Source: Okapia johnstoni
Taxonomy: Eukaryota > Chordata > Mammalia > Artiodactyla > Giraffidae
Direction of reading: 5' to 3'
NCBI GenBank assembly: GCA_024291935.2
Contig: CM044317.1
Coordinates: forward strand, 18,994,230 to 19,058,229
Length of the DNA stretch: 64,000 nucleotides
The stretch's first letter is position 1. The number at the start of each line of letters is the position of its first letter. Shown piece after piece: positions 1-11,060 of the stretch. A model generated the notes under the pieces. The model was not told where the DNA came from. It made no database searches and was given only the letters and a program-made list of their open reading frames with translations. Position numbers and translations under genes: made by a program.

Positions 1-100
1 CAAACTCCGGGAGACAGTGGATGACAGCTAAGCCTGGTGTGCTGCAGTCCATGGGGTCTCAAAGAGTCGAACATGATTTAGCAACTGAACAGCAACAACA
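1..100 (+). mobile_element. BovB LINE 3' end fragment
   Basis: Terminal piece of a BovB (RTE-type LINE) running in from the left edge. It has the BovB 3' signature: a ctgcagtccatgg block, a caaagagtcg block, then an aactgaacagcaacaaca tail. Only about 100 bases are in the window, so the full length of the copy is unknown. No coding sequence survives here. Confidence 0.85.
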
Positions 101-1044
101 TATACTTGCTATTCTCTAAGATATCATAAAGTTTTACATATTTTCAGTTTTCTTAAGTCCTTATTAGGAAATAAAATTGATATGAAGGTGGTCTCATTTT
201 GATTACCTAGGCTGATGAGTGACTCCTGAGAGTAAAACTGGAGAAATCAGGGATTTAGAGCAAGTTGTAGCCCCTATTTGTACCTCATCTAGCACACTGT
301 CTTTTTATGTAACTGTGAGCCTAAAAATACATCACTGTTCAAACCACAGAGCTATCCCAAGTGCCCCCAGAAAAATCTTAGAATCATGTTCTGTGTCATC
401 TCAATATGGCTCCAAAATCGCCTTGTGTTACAGCAAGCTATTGGCAATAGGATTCCAGGGGACTAGGTCAGAGCAGAGCCGTTTGTAACTTCAATTCTGC
501 CAGGTTTGAATGGAATCTGGAACATTGGCTTCTTACTTCACTGGAGTTAAGAGTCAGCTAATCCAACAGGCTCCCTCACATCACTAAAATTTTCATTACC
601 ATTTATTTATAGTGGCCTCTGTTTCTAAAGCCATCCTGGGGTTGTGCAAAGTTGTCTGCTTAGAAACTATGGGCTGAAACAAGAGCTATGCACATTTCTG
701 TGGAGGAAAGAAAAAAGAAATATTCCCTGATGGAAGGTAATGGATACTCTAATCACATTTGATGTAATAATATCACATGGGAAAGGGCACATGAGTATGC
801 ATGGAGGCAGAGAAATAGGTGTAATAAATAATAATGAGTGAGAGGTTTATAAAGCAGAAGTAAAGAATGAATGAGTTATGAAGATCTTGAGTTACTCTCA
901 GCAATTGTTTTGGATAGGTGGTTTCTTGAGTTGCAGGGTCATGGGAGGACTAGAATGAAATTCCCAGATGAGACACCTCAGGCAACAAGAATAATTTTCA
1001 GTGCTACAGGTAATGTAACTTTGTGTTCTCAGTAGATATTTGTG

Positions 1045-1111
1045 GAAGGAAAGAAAGAACAAAAGAAGAGAGGGAGGAAGGGAGAAAGAAGGACTAAGAA
1101 AGGAACGGAGG
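1045..1111. repeat. GA-rich (purine) low-complexity tract
   Basis: About 67 bases of almost pure purine on the + strand (runs of gga, gaa and aag). It makes artificial Lys/Arg/Glu-rich frames on + and Ser/Phe/Leu-rich frames on -. Confidence 0.8.
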
Positions 1112-1686
1112 AAATCCACATTGTTGAGAAAGTGAGCAGTACACATATAGAGGGCTCGTTTTCCAGTGCTGCTTTCATACAGTCTGAGCTGCCATGCTGT
1201 CAGGATCTCTTGAAGGTCTTTTTTTAAAAATGATCTATTTTTCTTACTTGAATGAAAGGTCAAACACACCAATTTGTGGCTTTTCAGAAGCAAGTCCAAT
1301 GGTTTAGTAACTTCAGTAATGAATTCTTTTAACAGACCAGTGCAAATTATCCTAATCTCAAGTTTCTAGATTCTACAATGTGAAGGAAATAATGTTCTTA
1401 TCAAATTTGAATCAATAGCTATATGACTTGCTAATTCACCCTAGTTTTTTCAAACTATGACACATTTTTTTATCATTAAAGTAGATTTTTTTTAATTTAA
1501 TTGCTAAAACTCCATACATTGTGGTCAACTAATTTGATATGGATATTTGTCTTACTTCAATTATCTAGAAACACAGAATAAAATGAAACCAAAAAGCAAA
1601 AAGTAATTCTCAGGCGCTAGAAATGATGAGAAGAATCAAAGCTGAATGATACACACGCGGTAATGAGCAGTCCATAAGGATTTGGC

Positions 1687-1790
1687 CTCTGTAAATGAGG
1701 AAACTGAAAGTGGTTTCCAACATCCATTTGGTGATGTGAACAATTGTCTCCTGAACCATGCAAGTCAGGGTTTGAAGCTGACACCCTAGC
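1687..1790 (-). mobile_element. Possible MIR SINE remnant
   Basis: Contains the phrase tgtaaatgaggaaactgaaa and, about 70 bases on, a cagggtttgaagc block. These resemble the core and tail side of an inverted MIR. Divergence is high and the call is tentative. Confidence 0.35.
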
Positions 1791-2128
1791 ATGAGGCTGG
1801 GAGCTTAGCTTTGATGGGTTGCAAAATCCCACAGAGGGACCGAAAGTTTTGCACACCAGACTGAGGAGGCTTCAGATCAGTCCAGGGCCTACGATTGAAG
1901 ACACACAGGAAAAAGTCACAATGCACATTTGTGATGTCTAAATTTACACAGCCTGTATGGTACAGAAGCCATAAGCACAGAAATTATCATAAAAACTGCC
2001 TACGATTATTTAAAACCCCTAGACTCCAAATGGAATGCCACAGGTAGTCAATATTTAAAGATCCTTTCAAAATCTAGGGAACTCTGAATTCTCATCAAAA
2101 AAATAAACCTACTAAGATCAGCTCATAA

Positions 2129-2161
2129 CACACACATACATACATACACACACACACACAT
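2129..2161. repeat. (CA)n/(CATA)n microsatellite
   Basis: Short interrupted dinucleotide repeat of about 33 bases: CA units broken by two CATA units. A possible polymorphic marker. Confidence 0.85.
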
Positions 2162-2345
2162 CCCAAGAATACTAAATTTACATTAAATACGCATTAAATT
2201 TTCCTTTTAAAAGACAGTTATTCTAAAACTACATTTTAAAACCTATCTTTATGTTATTAGAAATTCTAAAAGAAGGATTATATAAAATTGCTGAAAGCAA
2301 AAGAGTCAAAGATCCTATTCTGAGGAAAATGGTAGAAACAAGATT

Positions 2346-2566
2346 GCATGCATGCTAAGATGTTTCACTTCTGTCCGACTTTGTGGCCCTGTGGACCACA
2401 GTCCACCAAGGCTCCTCTGTCCATGGGATTCTCCAGGCAAGAATACTGGAGTGGGTTGCCATGACCTCCTCCAGGGGATCTTCCTGACCCAGGGATGGAA
2501 AGTGTGTCTCTTACATCTCTTGCATTGGCAGGCAGATTCTTTACCACTAGTGCCACCTGGGAAGCC
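2346..2566 (-). mobile_element. Bov-tA SINE, full length
   Basis: Reverse-oriented ruminant SINE. On the minus strand it runs from the tRNA-like head (cttcccaggtggcac, ggtaaagaatctgcc) to the BovB-derived tail unit ending near gcatgc. It is flanked by a 13-base target-site duplication with one mismatch: tagaaacaagatt at 2333-2345 and tagaaacaggatt at 2567-2579. It is non-autonomous and was mobilised by LINE machinery. Confidence 0.93.
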
Positions 2567-2715
2567 TAGAAACAGGATTCAACACTCTTTCAAAAAAATC
2601 AACTCCTAAGCAATCTAATAGAAGGCAGAAAAGTGGGATCAAGGGAGAACATTGGAAAGGTAGGACAAATAGCAAGCATAAAACAAAGTGATGCAACTAA
2701 TTCCAAATACATCAG

Positions 2716-3385
2716 TGTTGTTGTTCAGTCACGTCCAGCTCTCTGTGACCCCATGTACAGAGCACATCATGTACAGAGCACGCCAGGCTCCTCTGCCCTC
2801 CATCATCTCCCGGAGTTGGCTCAAATTCTTGTCCATTGAGCTGGTGATGCTATGTAACCATCTCATTCTCTATCATGCCCTTCTCCTTTTGCCTTCAATC
2901 TTTCCCAGCATCATAGTCTTTTCCATTGAATCAGCTCTTGGCATCAGGTGGCCAAAGTATTGGAGCTTCAACTTCAGCAACAGTCCTACCAATGAATACA
3001 GTGTCAGACTTTACTTTTAACACTAGACACAACCACAGCTGAGCATCATTTCTGCTTTGGCCCAGCCACTTCATTCTTACTGGAGATATTAGTAATTGCC
3101 CTCCCATCTTCCCCAGTAACATATTAGACACCTTCTGACCTGGGGGTCTCTCTTCGAGCATCATATCTTTTTGCCTTTTCATATTGTCCCTGGGGTTCTC
3201 CAGGTGAGAATACTGGAGTGGGTTGTCATTTCCTCCTCCAGTGGACCACATTTTGTCAGAACTCTACGTGATGACCTATCCATGTTGGCTGGCCCTGCAT
3301 GGCATGGCTCATAGCTCCATTGAGTTACACAAGCTGCTTTGTCATAACAAGGCTATGATTCATGAAGGGGAAGCATATCAGTAAC
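2716..3385 (-). mobile_element. BovB LINE, internally deleted copy
   Basis: The first 290 bases are the BovB 3' region in reverse (gttgttgttcagtc start, ggccaaagtattggagc block). From about 3010 the sequence switches to what I recognise as the BovB 5' region in reverse (ggcccagccacttcattct, then tggaccacattttgtcagaac). Almost the whole endonuclease-RT part is missing between them. A 16-base unit, tgtacagagcacatca, is tandemly duplicated with changes at about 2753-2784. The 5' assignment rests on remembered consensus. Confidence 0.7.
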
Positions 3386-3411
3386 TACAACTAAATTCAC
3401 ATCATGTTAAT

Positions 3412-3701
3412 TCTGGCCTCACAGAATGTTAGGAACTCATTCAATTTCTGAAGAGTTCTGAGAAGGATTTGGTGTTAATTCTTTTTTAAAGGATTGGTAG
3501 AATTCATAAGTTAAGCCATGCTGCCCCAGACTTTTCTTTGTTGGGAAGTTTTGACTATTGATTTAATTTCTTTACTTACTATAGGTTTACTCAGATTTTA
3601 TATTTCTTTTTGAGTCAATTCCGGTAGCTTGTATGTTTCTAAGAATTTTTTTCATTGCATCTCGGTTATCTGCTTTATTAGAGATGGCTTAAGTTTTGAA
3701 A
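3412..3701 (-). mobile_element. Old L1 (L1M) ORF2 fragment, inverted 5' part
   Basis: Reverse-strand L1 ORF2 sequence from the start of the RT region. The phrases cctcacagaatgttaggaac and atgctgccccagacttttc match inverted L1. It ends abruptly where plus-strand L1 sequence begins at 3702. The plus part corresponds to a point further downstream in ORF2, as expected for a 5' inversion during target-primed reverse transcription. Confidence 0.7.
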
Positions 3702-4455
3702 AGTAATCAGTGTAATGCACCATAATAACAGATATAAGGAGAAAATTCATATTATTATCTAAATAGATGTTGAAAAAATGTATTGCCTAAAGCTTAATAT
3801 TTGTTCAAGATTTAAAATGCACACATAAACAGAAAATGGAATTGAGAAAAATTACTTTTATTGATAAAAGCTATCAGGAAATTACACATAAAACCTTATA
3901 CCTGAATATATTTGTAAACTACGCAAAAGAATTTACTCACAGTTACACACTCAAGTGAAGTGTATACATATGTGCATCATAAAAAAGGAACAAGAATGTT
4001 CTCAACAAAGTGTCTCTAAGAGTCAAGAACCATAATCATCCTAAATGTCCATCAAAAGTAAAGGAGATAAATGTTATCATAGTTGTAGAAGTGAATCCCA
4101 CAGAGCAATGGGAATAAGCCAACTATTCTATGTGCAAAAACACAGATGAATCTCATAAACATACCACTGAACAAAAGAACACAAAAGAGTAACTTCTATA
4201 TAATTCGGATTATATACAGTTCCAAATAATCAAAAATGACCTATGGTCTTAAAAGTCAGAATCATAGTTATATTTAGAAGTGTGGCAGCAAGTTGGAGAG
4301 GGTCTAAGGGGACTTTGTAGGTGCTAGGGATAGTCAATTTCCTCAACTTGGCAATAATTAAATGAGTGTTTCCACTTTGTAAAAATTTACTGAGCGGTGC
4401 ACATCTCATATGCTCTTTTATATATAGGTCATACTTAAAAAAAATAATCAAACTT
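3702..4455 (+). mobile_element. Old L1 (L1M) fragment with 3' end
   Basis: Plus-strand L1. At 3702-3780 it shows the ORF2 stretch gtaatgcaccataataacag followed by an aatagatgttgaaaaaatg block (the INVIHHI...IDAEKA region). From about 3985 the 3' end of an old L1 can be followed: aaatgtccatcaaaagtaaag, cagatgaatctcataaaca, aaaagagtaacttctat. Most of ORF2 is missing between these, so this may be one deleted copy or two fragments. The end lies near the A-rich run at 4437-4446. Confidence 0.6.
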
Positions 4456-4924
4456 TAGAAATAAAACACAAAATCAACTCCTAAAATGATGATGGAAACT
4501 TTCCTAAATATCAGAAGAACTGCACACACCCACCCACACCAAACAAATCAAAGCAAAGAAAACACCCAGGGAGAGGATTTAAAAAGTATAAAATGACAAC
4601 ATAATAACATGGAAGAAATTGGACTAAATATATTTGTCATTTCAATTAAAGGAATATTGACTTAACACACTGATTATAATAAAAATAACATATTAAACTG
4701 AATTCCAAAGAAAGAATTAAAATTATGTTAAATCACACAGATTCACCTAAAATAGTTTTTTTTTAAAAATTGAAAAAAAAAGATGTGCAACAGCACACCA
4801 AATAAATGTAAACAAAGAAATGATGTAATATAATTTTAATATTAGAGAAAGAGTGATTTAAGGCAAAAGTCTGATCTTAAATTCATCTGATTAGCAACTT
4901 TAATTCCATGTGAAATATTAATTA
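4456..4924. other. AT-rich stretch, possibly more old L1
   Basis: No gene. The phrase tggactaaatatatttgtc with caattaaagg at about 4621-4652 resembles the L1 endonuclease region (tggactaaat...ccaattaaaag), but decay is too strong to be sure. Confidence 0.35.
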
Positions 4925-5340
4925 CCCTTTGCCATGTGACATAATGTATTCACAGGTTCGGGAGATTTAGATGTAGGTGTTATTAGGGGGCCATTATTCT
5001 GTCTAACACAGTCTGCCCTCTGGTACATATTAATAAAACTTCACATCAACACACATGTAAAATCGTCCACTCCATTCTAGCATCTCTAAAAGTCTCAGCC
5101 CATTAACAGCATCAACTTAAGTCCAAAATCTCATATAAATCTCATCAGCTCAAAATTCCCAGTTCTGGTCATTTAAGTCATCTAAATCAAGTATGAATAA
5201 GAACTGATCCATTCTGGGGCAAAATTCCTCTGCATCTATAAAACTAAGAAATTAGAAAACAAGTTATCTGCTCCCAAAATATAACAGTGGGACATACATG
5301 GAGTACCAGTCATAAGCATTCCCATTTAAAAAGAAGTAGT
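4925..5340 (-). mobile_element. Ancient LTR-retrotransposon internal remnant, left part
   Basis: Resembles reverse-strand internal sequence of MaLR-type elements: a gccattattctgtctaacac block, a stretch of 'tccaaaatctcat' and 'aaattcctctgc' phrases, and an acaagttatctgctcccaaa block. It is cut at 5340 by an L1 insertion; the same remnant appears to resume at 7494. No gag or pol frame is preserved. Family assignment is tentative. Confidence 0.45.
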
Positions 5341-6247
5341 TCACATGAAAAGATGCCCAACGTCACTCATTATCAGAGAAATGCAAGTCAAAACCACAAT
5401 GAGGTACCATTTCATGCCAGTCAGAATGGCTGCTATCCAAAAGTCTACAAGCAATAAATGCTGGAGAAGGTGTGGAGAAAAGGGAACCCTCTTACACTGT
5501 TGGTAGGAATGCCAACTAGTACAGCCACTATGGAGAACAGTGTGGAGATTCCTCAAAAAACTGGGAATAGAACTGCCATATGACCCAGCAATCCCACTGA
5601 TTGGCATACACAGTGAGGAAACCAGAATTGAAAGAGACATGTGTACCCCAATGTTCATCGCAACACTGTTTATAATAGACAGGACATGGAAGCAGCCTAG
5701 ATGCCCATCAGCAGATGAATGGATAAGAATGCTGTGGTACGTATACACAATGGAATATTGCTAAGCCATTAAAAACAATGCATTTGAATCAGTTCTAATG
5801 AGGTGGATGAAACTTGAGCCTATTATACAGAGTGAAGTAAGCCAGAAAGAAAAACACCAATACAGTATACTAACACATATATATGGAATTTAGTAAATTG
5901 GTAAAGATAACACTGTATGCGAGACAGCAAAAGAGACACAGATATATAGAACGGTATTTTGGACTCTATGGGAGAGGGCGAGGGCGGGATGATATGGGAG
6001 AATACCATTGAAGTATGTAAATTATCATATGTGAAACGAATCGCCTGTCCAGGTTCGATGCATGATACACGGTGCTCAGGGCTGGTGCACCGGGATGACC
6101 TGGAGGGATGGGATTGGGAGGGAGGTAGGAGGGGGGTCTGGAAGGGGAACACATGTACACCCATGGTGGATTCACGTCAACGTATGTCAAAACCAATACA
6201 ATATTGTAAAGTTAAAAAATAAAAATAAATAAATAAATAAATAAAAA
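5341..6247 (+). mobile_element. Ruminant L1, 5'-truncated, with target-site duplication
   Basis: L1 copy of 0.9 kb starting inside ORF2 and ending in an (aaat)n-type tail. The insertion is framed by a perfect 14-base duplication, taaaaagaagtagt, at 5327-5340 and 6248-6261. The ORF2 C-terminal region is readable: the cysteine-rich motif is interrupted by a stop, then 5540-5764 reads [20 protein letters not shown] onward to YTMEYC before a stop. The 3' UTR includes a G-rich block at 6090-6150. Not active. Confidence 0.93.
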
Positions 6248-6263
6248 TAAAAAGAAGTAGTTT

Positions 6264-7493
6264 GGTTCAGTTCAGTCGCTCAGTCGTGTCCAACTCTTTG
6301 TGACCCCATGAACTGCAGCACGCCAGGCCTCCCTGTCCATCACCAACTCCCAGAGTCCACCCAAACCCATGTCCACTGAGTTGGTGATGTCATCCAACCA
6401 TCTCATCCTCTGTCATCCCCTTCTCCTCCTGCCCTCAATCTTTCCTAGCATCAGGGTCTTTTCCAATCAGTCAGCTCTTCGAATCAGGTGGCCAAAGTAT
6501 TGGAGTTTCAGCTTCAACATCAGTCCTTCCAGTGAACACCCAGTACTGATCTTTAGGATGGACTGGTTGAATCTCCTTGCAGTCCAAGGGACTCTCAAGA
6601 GTCTTCTTCAACACCACAGTTCAAAAGCATCAATTCTTCTGCGCTCAGCTTTCTTTATAGTCCAACTCTCACATCCATGCATGACCACTGGAAAAACAAT
6701 AGCCTTGACTAGACGGACCTTTGTTGGCAAAGTAATGTCTCTGCTTTTTAATATGCTGTCTAGGTTGGTCATAACTTTCCTTCCAAGGAGTAAGCGGCTT
6801 TTAATTTCATTGCTGCAATCACCATCGCAGTGATTTTGGAGCCCCCAAAAATAAAGTCTGACACTGTTTCCACTGTTTCCCCATTTATCTGCCATGAAGT
6901 GATGGGATCGGATGCCATGATCTTAGTTTTCTAAATGTTGAGCTTTAAGCCAACTTTTTCACTCTCCTCTCTCACTTTCATCAAGAGGTTCTTTAGTTCT
7001 TCTTCACTTTCTGCCATAAGCATGGTGTCATCTGCATATCTGAGGTTATTGATATTTCTCCCAGCAATCTTGATTCTAGCTTATGCTTCCTCCAGCCCAG
7101 CATTTTGTATGATGTACTCTGCATATAAGTTAAATAAGCAGGGTGACAATATACAGCATTGGCATACTCCTTTTTCTATTTGGAACCAGTCTGTTGTTCC
7201 ATGTCCAGTTCTAACTGTTGCTTCCTGACCTGCATACAGATTTCTCAAGAGGCATGTCAGGTGATCTGGTATTCCCATATCTTTCAGAATTTTCCACAGT
7301 TTGTTGTGGTCCACACAGTCAAAGGCTTTGGCATAGTCAATAAAGCAGAAGTAGATGTTTTTCTGGAACTCTCTTGCTTTTTTGATGATCCAGTAGATGT
7401 TGGCAATTTGATCTCTGGTTCCTCTGCCTTTTCTAAAACCAGCTTGAACATCTGGAAGTTCACGGTTCACATATTGCTGAAGCCTGGCTTGGA
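6264..7493 (-). mobile_element. BovB LINE, 5'-truncated (1.2 kb)
   Basis: Reverse-oriented BovB. The 3' tail (ggttcagttcagtcgctcag) is at the left and the truncation point is near 7493. The best frame, 7081-7539 on minus, covers RT motifs: GFRKGRGTRDQIANI, FIDYAKAFDCVDHNKL (catalytic Asp of motif A) and CLFNLYAEYI (motif B; the usual RQGC is CQCC here). The YADD box lies at about 7027-7050 in another frame segment, so frameshifts separate the domains. It sits directly beside the L1 at 5341-6247. Flanks gaagtag and aaaagtag may be a short imperfect duplication. Confidence 0.93.
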
Positions 7494-7745
7494 AGAAAAA
7501 GTAGAGAGAAAAAGAAAATGGAAGGAAAAGCAAATTCAAAATCTAGCCTGTAAACCACACAGGTCTCAAGGCCTGAGAGTAATCCTCTATGGTTGAAAGG
7601 TTCCGCCTTCCTGTCTTGAGGCTCTTTGCCCTCAGAGATATCCTTTTTTTGTATGCAGTACAGCACTTGTTTGCAGCTGAAAAAATTGATCTGCCTATTT
7701 CCTACCTGTTAAATTTTGTGTTTTCTTTCGCTTTTTACTCTCTTT
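7494..7745 (-). mobile_element. Ancient LTR-retrotransposon internal remnant, right part
   Basis: Appears to continue the remnant at 4925-5340 after removing the L1 and BovB. Phrases such as caaggcctgagagtaatcct and ttccgccttcctgtc resemble the same MaLR-type internal region. No frame survives. Tentative. Confidence 0.4.
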
Positions 7746-7782
7746 GTCTCTATTAGTCAAAGATGTCAGTATTTCATGTCAG

Positions 7783-7996
7783 TTGAAAGTGAAAGTGTTA
7801 ATCACTCAGTCCTGTATGACTTTTTGCGACCCCGTGGACTGTAACCTGCGAGGTTCCTCTGTCCGTGGTATTCTCCAGGCAAGAATACTGGAGTGTGTTG
7901 CCATTCCCTTCTCCAGGGGATCTTCTCGACCCAGGGACTGAACCCAGGTCTCCTGCACTTGCATCAGATGCTTTACCGTCTGAGCTACTAGGACAG
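7783..7996 (-). mobile_element. Bov-tA SINE
   Basis: Reverse-oriented: tail unit gtgaaagtgttaatcactc at the left, tRNA-like head (gatgctttaccgtctgagc) at the right. The CpG-rich sites typical of the family are partly decayed. No clear target-site duplication. Confidence 0.92.
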
Positions 7997-8553
7997 ACTC
8001 AAAACTCTTGTGGATTTCTTGTGTACATCAAGGAAATTTGTCCCATTAGACGTGAAGCTCTTTCACAGACCACTTCTAGAAACTCAGTTAAATCACCCAG
8101 ATAAACCAGAATAATCTATCTCAAGATCCTCAACTTAACAACATCTGCAAAGTTCCTTTAGATATGTTAAGTCATATACTCATAGGCTTCAGGCATAGGA
8201 CAGGGACTTTATTTATTTTATTAATGTTTATTATTCTGCCTATCACAGAAAGCAAGTGAGAAGAGGTTACTATCAAGGTGGGTCTTGGAGCAAGAGTATG
8301 AATCGTCTAGTCAGACAACTTGGGGGAACCTACAAGTCAGAAGAATGGATAGTATAGATCAATAGGCTATGTAAAGGAAAAACATGCCTGGGTAAGGTTC
8401 TAGGAGAGGTTATAAAGCTGAGAGGCCAAAATTATACTGTAAACATGGCCTGGGACAACATAATCAGAAGGGTAGCACACTAGGCTAGGATGCTCACATT
8501 TCATGCCAGGTGCAGTGGGAGATGGAGTAAATTTTGCAGAACAAGAGCAACAT
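7997..8553. other. Unique sequence, no gene seen
   Basis: No repeat family or coding signal recognised. Average complexity, AT-rich. Confidence 0.55.
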
Positions 8554-8598
8554 AATAAAATCTATTTTAGAGATAGTGTACAATAAAATCTATTTTAG
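8554..8598 (+). repeat. Local 28-bp tandem duplication
   Basis: The 17-mer aataaaatctattttag occurs at 8554-8570 and 8582-8598, 28 bases apart, with partial similarity in between. Confidence 0.85.
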
Positions 8599-8669
8599 GT
8601 GGTAGTACAGAAAATAGAGAAGTCAGAATGTCAAAGCCTACACAAATAGTTGTAAATAGTTTGATTTAT

Positions 8670-8903
8670 AAGCTGAGCTAATTGGATTTTGTATGTGTAC
8701 CTTAAGACCTTCTCAAATACGTTAAAATAATTCAATGTCAAATGGTTAAATGAAGTAATAAAGAGTAGAATAGCCTACTACACCGTGAGTCAAGCTAATG
8801 AAAGTATGTGGTTTTGTATGCGTACTTTAAGATCCTCTTAAAAAGTGATAAAATAATTTAATGCCAAAATGGTTAAATGAAGTAATAAAGAGTAGAATAA
8901 GCC
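8670..8903 (+). repeat. Diverged ~126-bp tandem duplication
   Basis: Two adjacent copies. Copy 1 spans about 8684-8775 and copy 2 about 8810-8903. Both carry ttttgtatg, a gtac..taaga block, taaaataatt, then ggttaaatgaagtaataaag and agtagaata. The copies differ by several substitutions and short indels, so the duplication is not recent. Confidence 0.88.
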
Positions 8904-9750
8904 AAGGGGGATTGTACTGGACTGGTTACATACAGCCCCAGCCAAAATTCTGGGAAGAAACTTTAAAACTTTATTATTGCAGAAAACTGGTGTTCTCATT
9001 AAAAAGAAACTCTCTCTTGGCCAACAGCCAGTGGCTTCATACCAAATTGAAATGATAATCTAGATTATTTGAGCAAAATTTTTCCTTAAAGTTTCTGATG
9101 CTGTATTCTTTTTCTTCTGGGTTAAATTATTGGACTGCCTGTCCACATTAATCAAATATAAAGAATAACTGTTCACTTCACCATTTCACTTAATGTTAAT
9201 ACAGCACTAAAACATTTGATTTTCATTACATTTTCCCCTAGAAAGATAATATGCTTGCCATATTCATTTGAGGTTCTTTATTATTTCCCATAAATCTATA
9301 CAAGAGGCTGTCCGTTTTTGGCTTTTTTTCCAGGAATAGCACATTCTGCCAGGACATCTTTTTCATTATGTTTTTTGTAACTAGCAGAGGCCATCAATGT
9401 CAGTTGAGTTTGGTTGTTAAAATCCAATTTTTAAATCCCTTCCAGCAAAGACTTGTTAACAACTGAGCTTTCCAATCTTTCTGTTTGTTCTTTATATCTA
9501 AACATGAAGTCCCCTCAGTCACCTCATTGAAAACTTAACTGAAAGCTGACACACTGGCAAAATCAAAGTATTCATTCTTACAAATATTTCAATGATTCAC
9601 TTAAGAACTTGAATTTACTGTAGTAATAAAACTGAAGTACTTTGATTTATTTTATATGTAAAATCCTAAAAAGTTATCCTTAAATTAAGTTTCTAAAACA
9701 TAAGCAAGTAGAGATGCTATCTTGAAGTAGCATGATATTTAAATGTAAAG
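8904..9750. other. Unique sequence, possible conserved noncoding stretch
   Basis: No repeat or gene recognised. 8940-9560 is repeat-free, with several homeodomain-like TAAT/ATTA cores. This alone does not prove function. Confidence 0.4.
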
Positions 9751-9996
9751 CTCTTTTATTTTTTATTTTTTTATTAATTTATTTATTTTAGTTGGAGGCT
9801 AATCACTCCACAATATTGTAGTGTTTTTTGCCACGCGTCGACATGAATCTGACATGGATTCACTGGCATTCTGTTTTACATATGATAATATACATGTTTC
9901 AATGCTATTCTCTCAGATCGTCCCACCCTCACCTTCTCCCACAGAGTCCAAAAGACTGTTCTATGCATCTGTGTCTCTTTTCTGTTTTGCATAAAG
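9751..9996 (-). mobile_element. Ruminant L1 3' end, inverted
   Basis: Begins with a T-rich run (reverse poly-A, ttattttttatttttttatt) followed by the inverted L1 3' UTR: gttggaggctaatcactcc, cacaatattgtagtg, and a cacagagtccaaaagactg block. Only about 245 bases, strongly 5'-truncated. No ORF2 remains. Confidence 0.9.
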
Positions 9997-10400
9997 CAAA
10001 GCGTCAACTGGCGAATTTTTTAAAAGGCACATTCATTAAGCTTTTTTTCATTTTGTACTTTTGTATATATTGATTTTTCTCAGACTAGGCAACTTTTAGA
10101 AATTTGGAAATTTAGATGACAATGAATTTTTACAATAATTAGAATGTACAGAATTTTTAGCATCTAAAACAACTTAAATTCAATATTTTCACGAGACATT
10201 GATCAATGCGATGTTGATTTGGTTGTGCGAGCAAAGATAGATTAAAATGGATACAACAATCTATAACTATATGAAGGACTATAACTTAGTTTATACATCC
10301 TAAAGTTATAAAAGAATAACTTTGTATAGGTTAGAATTCTCTAAATATAGATTTTGTTCAGTATACATTTAAAATATTAAATACACATAGCATATTTTCC
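9997..10400. other. AT-rich unique sequence
   Basis: No gene, structural RNA or repeat family recognised. Confidence 0.55.
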
Positions 10401-11060
10401 AGGTATTATGTTATTGTCCTATGAGCCATTGAATAAAATAATATGAGCCCTGCTCTCAAATTCTAACAAAGGATCAAGCATAAAATAAATACACAGCATT
10501 GTATTAATTAATTCTTAAACAACTTAAAGTGGTAATGGGAATAATACATAACGCAATCAAAGAAGGTCATCATAGATAAGCACTGTACAAAGAGATGAGA
10601 GTAGCAGAGGATGCAGGGCTCAAGTTTATAGTTATTTCTAAACGCAGGATGAAGCTATTGAAGGACAGGGGGTTTTACGTAACAGAGTAAAGAATTTGAT
10701 TTACACTGAAGGGAAAAAAAACCATTCTGACTCGCAGGGATAAAGATTAAAAAGCTGTGGGGACAGAACCAGAAAAACTAGTGAGAGGCTATTGGATCAG
10801 TATGGATGCCACATTATGGTGCCTGGGACTCAGTTTGTGATAGGGAAGCAGACACATAGGTATTTTAAGAAAGAAATCCATGAGATATTTAGAAACAGAG
10901 TCAAAAATACTGGGTGATGAACTAGATGTGAAGGATAAAGGGGCGGGACAAGAATGACTTTATTTCTGACTTGAGCAACAGGTAGATGGCAGTGATATCA
11001 ACAGTAATGGGGAAAGTTAACAAAAGAAAAGTTAAGAGCTTGGTTTATGTGTTAGGTTTG
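10401..11060 (+). mobile_element. Probable ancient mammalian repeat, family not assigned
   Basis: Shows phrases typical of an old, widely dispersed mammalian repeat: 'gagaggctattgga', 'ggatgaactagatgtgaag', 'caagaatgacttta', 'tgagcaacaggtagatgg'. Similar phrases recur at 13720-13905 and 44263-45150. I cannot name the family from memory with safety. Confidence 0.4.

Larger units (their letters stand above)
101..2128. other. Unique intergenic or intronic sequence, no gene seen
   Basis: AT-rich sequence with only short chance frames. The frames at 219-488 and 898-1299 match no family I recognise, and the second partly overlaps a purine-rich low-complexity tract. A possible MIR remnant lies at 1687-1790. 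Nothing supports an exon. Confidence 0.6.

Noticed and set aside
898..1299. 133-codon minus frame as a gene
   Set aside because: No domain, includes a stretch made by a purine-rich tract (Ser/Phe/Leu-rich on minus), and an opposite-strand frame overlaps it.
8554..8903. CRISPR-like or satellite array
   Set aside because: Only two diverged units each; this is a local duplication in a mammalian genome.
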